A stretch of DNA of 37,890 bases from Rhodoferax sp. (GTDB lineage Bacteria; Pseudomonadota; Gammaproteobacteria; Burkholderiales; Burkholderiaceae_C). Position 1 is the stretch's first letter, and every line of letters starts with the position of its first letter. The notes under the pieces are model-generated. The model worked only from the letters and a program-made list of their open reading frames with translations. It searched no databases and was not told the DNA's origin. This document shows positions 34,507 through 37,890 of this stretch, piece after piece. A program made the position numbers and the translations under genes. The stretch lies in NCBI GenBank assembly GCA_020048895.1, contig JAIFLV010000110.1, positions 1-37,890 on the forward strand, read 5' to 3'.

Positions 34507-35484
34507 TCAACCCAGTCGGATGCGGGGGTCCGCAATGGTGTAGGAAATGTCGGTCAGGATCAGGCCGATGATGTAGAGGGCTGACCCCACAAACACCATG
34601 GCCCGCACAATGGCGAAATCCTGGGAACCAATGGCGTCAAGCGTGTAGCTTCCCAGCCCCGGTATGCCAAAGAATGACTCCATGACCAGTGCGCCCATAA
34701 ACAGCAGCGGCAGCACCGCCACCGAGCTTGTCAAAATAGGCAACAAGGCATTGCGCAACACATGGCGAAACAGCACGATAGGCTCGGGGAGCCCCTTGGA
34801 TCGTGCGGTGCGCACATAGTCCTTGCCAATTTCTTCCAAAAACATGGTGCGATAGAACATCGACTCGCCGCCTAAGCGCGAGATGACGCCAAGGATCGCA
34901 GGCAGGGCCAGAAACACAATCGCATCCATTCCATTCGAGTAGCCCGAGATTGGCACCAGCTGCAATACCTTGCTGAAAAGGAACTGCCCCAGCAGGATAT
35001 AAAACAGGGAGGAGATCGACATCAGGAAGACCGCCAACGTAAACGACCAGAGCTCCAGATAAGTGTTTCGGAAGAAGACCATCAGCAAGGCGAAAACGAT
35101 ACTGGCAAAAATGCCCAGCAGAAATGTGGGCAAGGCCAGTGCCAGCGACGGCCACATGCGCTTGGTGATCTCATAACGAATGTCACGCCCGCTGTCGGAG
35201 GGGCCAAAATCCAGCGCAAAGAGTTGCACCGATCGCTCAAAAAAGATGGTTTTGGTGGCCTTTTCAACACCATCCTTGGAGTCATTCCAAAGCAGTGGCT
35301 TGTTATAGCCGCGCTCCACTTTCCACTTTTCGATGGCGTCCTGCGACACCCGCTTGCCGCCAATATTCATGCGTGCCATGTCGTCAGGCGAATTCACCGC
35401 AAAGAACAGTGCAAAGGTCAGCAAATTGACGCCGATCAGGACCAACAAGCCATAGCCAAGTCGGCGAATGATGTAGTTGATCAT
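34507..35484 (-). CDS. Peptide ABC transporter permease (YejB/OppB-like)
   Basis: A 325-residue permease from the ATG at 35484, which overlaps the binding-protein stop (ATGA) and has GGGAG upstream; the longer open frame to 35622 runs inside the preceding gene. MINYIIRRLGYGLLVLIGVN is the standard first helix, followed by a roughly 100-residue periplasmic part (KWKVERGYNKPLLWNDSKDG), and the core with the EAA loop GKDYVRTARSKGLPEPIVLF and ESFFGIPGLGSYTLDAIGSQ. Confidence 0.93.
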   Translation of the reverse strand: MINYIIRRLGYGLLVLIGVNLLTFALFFAVNSPDDMARMNIGGKRVSQDAIEKWKVERGYNKPLLWNDSKDGVEKATKTIFFERSVQLFALDFGPSDSGRDIRYEITKRMWPSLALALPTFLLGIFASIVFALLMVFFRNTYLELWSFTLAVFLMSISSLFYILLGQFLFSKVLQLVPISGYSNGMDAIVFLALPAILGVISRLGGESMFYRTMFLEEIGKDYVRTARSKGLPEPIVLFRHVLRNALLPILTSSVAVLPLLFMGALVMESFFGIPGLGSYTLDAIGSQDFAIVRAMVFVGSALYIIGLILTDISYTIADPRIRLG

Positions 35485-37742
35485 GCTTGCGCTCCCTGTG
35501 TTGCCACAGTGCGGGCTGCGGTCTCTTGCTCGCGACGCCGGTAACCACGCCACGCCGGAACGATGACACCGATCAGTGCAAGGAGAATCAGCGGAACAGG
35601 CCACCAGATGGGCTTGTTCCACTGCGCGATCTTTTGGGCGCGCAACGCGGAGTCCAGGCGCAGATAGCTGATGTGGTTGCGGATGATCTGCGTCGGTTTG
35701 CCGTTATGAATCCACTGGTGGTATGCGGCAGCCGACGTTGGAAAGTAACCAAAGCTCCAGATGGCATCCTGCTGCACGGTCGTAATCATCTCGTCGATGA
35801 GCTTTTGCTTTTCCGGGCCGTCGTCCAGAAACTTCATCTTCTCGAACGCCTTGTCAAATTCGGCGTTCTGATAGTTGGTGTTGTTCTCCCCGTTGCCATT
35901 GGTGGCGGCCTTGGAGTTTGGCCCGTACAGCATGAACAGGAAGTTCTCGGCGTCCGGGTAATCGGCCAGCCAACCCCAGAAGAAAATCTGCACCGACCCC
36001 TTGTTCATCTTGTCCTGGAAGCGGTTGTAGTCGGTGGCACGAATTTCCAGCTGTACACCAATTTTTGCGTACTGGCGGGTGTACCAGTCCAGTAGCGCCT
36101 TGGTTCCTGGCGACGCGGCACTTTGGTAATCAAAATTCAACACCAGTGGTTTTCCGGTCTTCGCATCGCGGCCTTCCGGGTAGCCTGCTTCGGCCAGCAG
36201 TTTCTTTGCTTCATCTATCGAACGGCGCACTGCCTTACCTTCGGCATCGCGCCGGTAGACCACGGGATTGAACGCGGCGGGTCCATCCTCCCTATGGCCA
36301 AAAAGTGATGGGGGCAAGGGTCCATGCGCAGGTTTGCCCTGTCCCTTTTCAAAAATGGCAATGTGCTCTTCCCATTCGATGGCAATCGACAGCGCTTGGC
36401 GCAGCTTGCGGTTGCGCTCCATATCTGCGGGTGAATCGCCTTTGCCGATGACCGGGTCCAGCCAGTTGAACCCGATGTACCAGTTGTTGGCCTCGATCGT
36501 GGTGGGCAATCGAATGGCCTTTTCCTTGAATTCCCGCTCCTTTTCCTTGGAGTCACCAATGGCGACAATCATGTCGGTGCCATGGTCCAGTCGATCAATA
36601 GCCGGTGAATCGTAATAGCCCTGCATGAATTTCGCACGCAATGGCACAGCTTCTTTTTCAATGCTAAAGACCACCTTGTCAACAAAGGGCAATGGTTTGC
36701 CGCAATCGTCCAGGTAGCCCTTTTCCTTGTCGCCAGGTTCTCCCTCGCAGGGGTAGGCTTCACCGTGAAAATTGGGGTTGCGTTCCAGCACATGGCGACG
36801 GTTTTCCACAAAATCGGTCAACATGTAGGGGCCGGTTCCGACAGGCCAGTAGTTCATGGTCAGATTCTTGGCTGCCATCCCCGGCTGCGCATAAAACGCT
36901 TCTGCCTCCCAGGGTATCGGTGCAAAGAATGTCATCGCAAGCCAGTACTTGAACTGCGGATACTTACCCTTGACCCGAATGCGCAAGGTGTGTTTGTCCA
37001 AGGCCTGGGCACCTTCAAACGGGTACTTGCGAAAATCCAGAAATGGCAGGTCGCGGTCGGTCGGTGCCATTCCTTTACGCAAGGCCTTGTCGGCAGCGGC
37101 TATGGTGTCACCGTATTCTTTCAAGCCAACGATGTAGTCGGCCATGGTGGAAAAAGAGGGCGACTTGATGCGCGGCGTAGCCAATCGGCGAATGCTGTAG
37201 ACGTAATCTTCGGCAGTAAGCTCGCGCGTGCCAGTCTCGCTGAAGTCGGTAATCTTGAATTTGTCAGCGACATCCGCCGACTTCATTGCGTGATAACGGT
37301 ATTCACCACTGTCGTTTTTGGCCAGCGATGGATGCGGTGCAAAGCGGATGCCAGGGCGAATCTTGAGGTCGTAGACCGATTCGGCAACTTGCTCGCCAGC
37401 GGTCTCTTCAGGCAAGGGCTTACCATCTTTGTCGTAGTAGCGAGGTGCAGCTACGGCTTCGGCAGAACGCCCAATCAGTTCATAAGGGCGCTTGAGGTAA
37501 TGATAGGCATACGGTGGCTCGTACACCTGGTAGGTATAGGCCGTCTCATCACCCGAGTACGAACTGGTGGGGTCGAGGTACTTGGGGGAGCGAGAAAAAA
37601 AGGGAACAAAGATGGTGTTGGTCTTCTCTGAGCCCGAGGGATGCGGGTTGTTGGACACCTCACTACAGCCAGAGGCCAACAGCACGGCAACCAACACCCA
37701 AGCACCGGTACGGATCATTCCGATCCGCCTAATAATGTCCAT
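35481..37742 (-). CDS. Peptide ABC transporter binding lipoprotein, large, with C-terminal membrane helix
   Basis: A 753-residue SBP_bac_5-type receptor, about 200 residues longer than OppA. GGAG is 7 bases before the ATG. The N-terminus has a lipobox (VLLASGCSEVS, Cys at about 26), so it should be lipid-anchored. The body shows YVYSIRRLATPRIKSPSFST, NYWPVGTGPYMLTDF, KLRQALSIAIEWEEHIAIFE and FWGWLADYPDAENFLFMLYG. Near the end (about 712-732) comes IWWPVPLILLALIGVIVPAW followed by Arg-rich GYRRREQE, which looks like a membrane helix with cytoplasmic positive tail. Two anchors on one binding protein are unusual. First gene of a four-gene operon with the permeases and fused ATPase. Confidence 0.9.
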   Translation of the reverse strand: MDIIRRIGMIRTGAWVLVAVLLASGCSEVSNNPHPSGSEKTNTIFVPFFSRSPKYLDPTSSYSGDETAYTYQVYEPPYAYHYLKRPYELIGRSAEAVAAPRYYDKDGKPLPEETAGEQVAESVYDLKIRPGIRFAPHPSLAKNDSGEYRYHAMKSADVADKFKITDFSETGTRELTAEDYVYSIRRLATPRIKSPSFSTMADYIVGLKEYGDTIAAADKALRKGMAPTDRDLPFLDFRKYPFEGAQALDKHTLRIRVKGKYPQFKYWLAMTFFAPIPWEAEAFYAQPGMAAKNLTMNYWPVGTGPYMLTDFVENRRHVLERNPNFHGEAYPCEGEPGDKEKGYLDDCGKPLPFVDKVVFSIEKEAVPLRAKFMQGYYDSPAIDRLDHGTDMIVAIGDSKEKEREFKEKAIRLPTTIEANNWYIGFNWLDPVIGKGDSPADMERNRKLRQALSIAIEWEEHIAIFEKGQGKPAHGPLPPSLFGHREDGPAAFNPVVYRRDAEGKAVRRSIDEAKKLLAEAGYPEGRDAKTGKPLVLNFDYQSAASPGTKALLDWYTRQYAKIGVQLEIRATDYNRFQDKMNKGSVQIFFWGWLADYPDAENFLFMLYGPNSKAATNGNGENNTNYQNAEFDKAFEKMKFLDDGPEKQKLIDEMITTVQQDAIWSFGYFPTSAAAYHQWIHNGKPTQIIRNHISYLRLDSALRAQKIAQWNKPIWWPVPLILLALIGVIVPAWRGYRRREQETAARTVATQGAQA

Positions 37743-37799
37743 GTCAGATCTCCAAAAGCACCGGCAGCCATTTGCACAGGTCCCAGGGAGACCCCGGAA

Positions 37800-37890
37800 T
37801 CACTCCACCTTGAAAGCGAATTCCTGAATAGCTTTGGTTTCACCAGCGCCAGACACACACTTGTACTGCATCATTGCCGTGCGCACTGCC
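37800..37890 (-). CDS. 3' end of an unidentified gene
   Basis: The last 29 codons of a frame that enters from the right edge: MMQYKCVSGAGETKAIQEFA, then FKVE and TGA at 37800. Too short to name. It points the same way as the ABC operon and ends 57 bases before the binding-protein start. Confidence 0.5.
   Translation of the reverse strand, partial: AVRTAMMQYKCVSGAGETKAIQEFAFKVE

Overview
The window is a high-GC, gene-dense bacterial segment whose gene content and protein styles point to a betaproteobacterium of the Comamonadaceae type (Rhodoferax, Polaromonas or Curvibacter relatives). That placement rests on recall of protein style, the AlgZ/AlgR-like LytS/LytR pair, two oligopeptide ABC systems, and a short intergenic repeat (core CACTATCCACGGGCGC in one orientation) that I associate with this family. 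It has not been checked against a database. No intact tRNA, rRNA or CRISPR array was seen.

Layout. 1-796 is the 5' part of an acetoacetyl-CoA synthetase gene on the minus strand, broken by a perfect 25-bp tandem duplication. 968-3326 carries bioB and metY on the plus strand. 3384-4295 is a minus-strand EamA-type transporter, followed by a stub of a GNAT acetyltransferase. 4742-7036 is a tightly overlapping plus-strand trio: a small exported protein, a LytS-type histidine kinase and a LytTR response regulator. 7068-10458 is a minus-strand accessory block: a CHAP/NlpC-like cysteine amidase, a DUF4160-DUF2442 pair, a MITE-like element, decayed duplicate sequence, an OB-fold lipoprotein, and a YcxB-like protein with a small HTH-like partner. 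10819-16282 is a complete plus-strand oppABCDF operon.

16366-25989 holds an exported S9 prolyl-oligopeptidase-like peptidase, a TonB-dependent receptor broken by a frameshift, a periplasmic coiled-coil protein, and a second, intact TonB-dependent receptor. 26178-30952 is a toxin-antitoxin/defence-like minus-strand island: phd-vapC (vapC carries an internal TGA), two divergent nucleotidyltransferase-fold proteins of the GSU2403 type, and a HipA-family kinase of the YjjJ type with its own N-terminal HTH. 31178-37742 is a second peptide-type ABC system on the minus strand: a fused double ATPase, two permeases and a large lipoprotein binding protein. The window ends in the 3' tip of another minus-strand gene.

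How the parts may work together. Outer-membrane TonB receptors, an exported S9 peptidase and two oligopeptide ABC importers within 27 kb suggest a locus devoted to taking up and breaking down peptides (inference from co-location). The most unusual part is the 26.1-31.1 kb island, where a HipA/YjjJ-like kinase sits beside two GSU2403-like nucleotidyltransferases, one behind a strong palindrome at its promoter/RBS and one framed by two copies of a repeat of about 92 bp. A family of dispersed repeats lies mostly just past the stop codons of minus-strand genes. Several genes in the window are broken (acetoacetyl-CoA synthetase, GNAT, vapC, TonB receptor 1). The reading frames inferred here should be confirmed against raw reads, since sequencing or assembly error is a real alternative.
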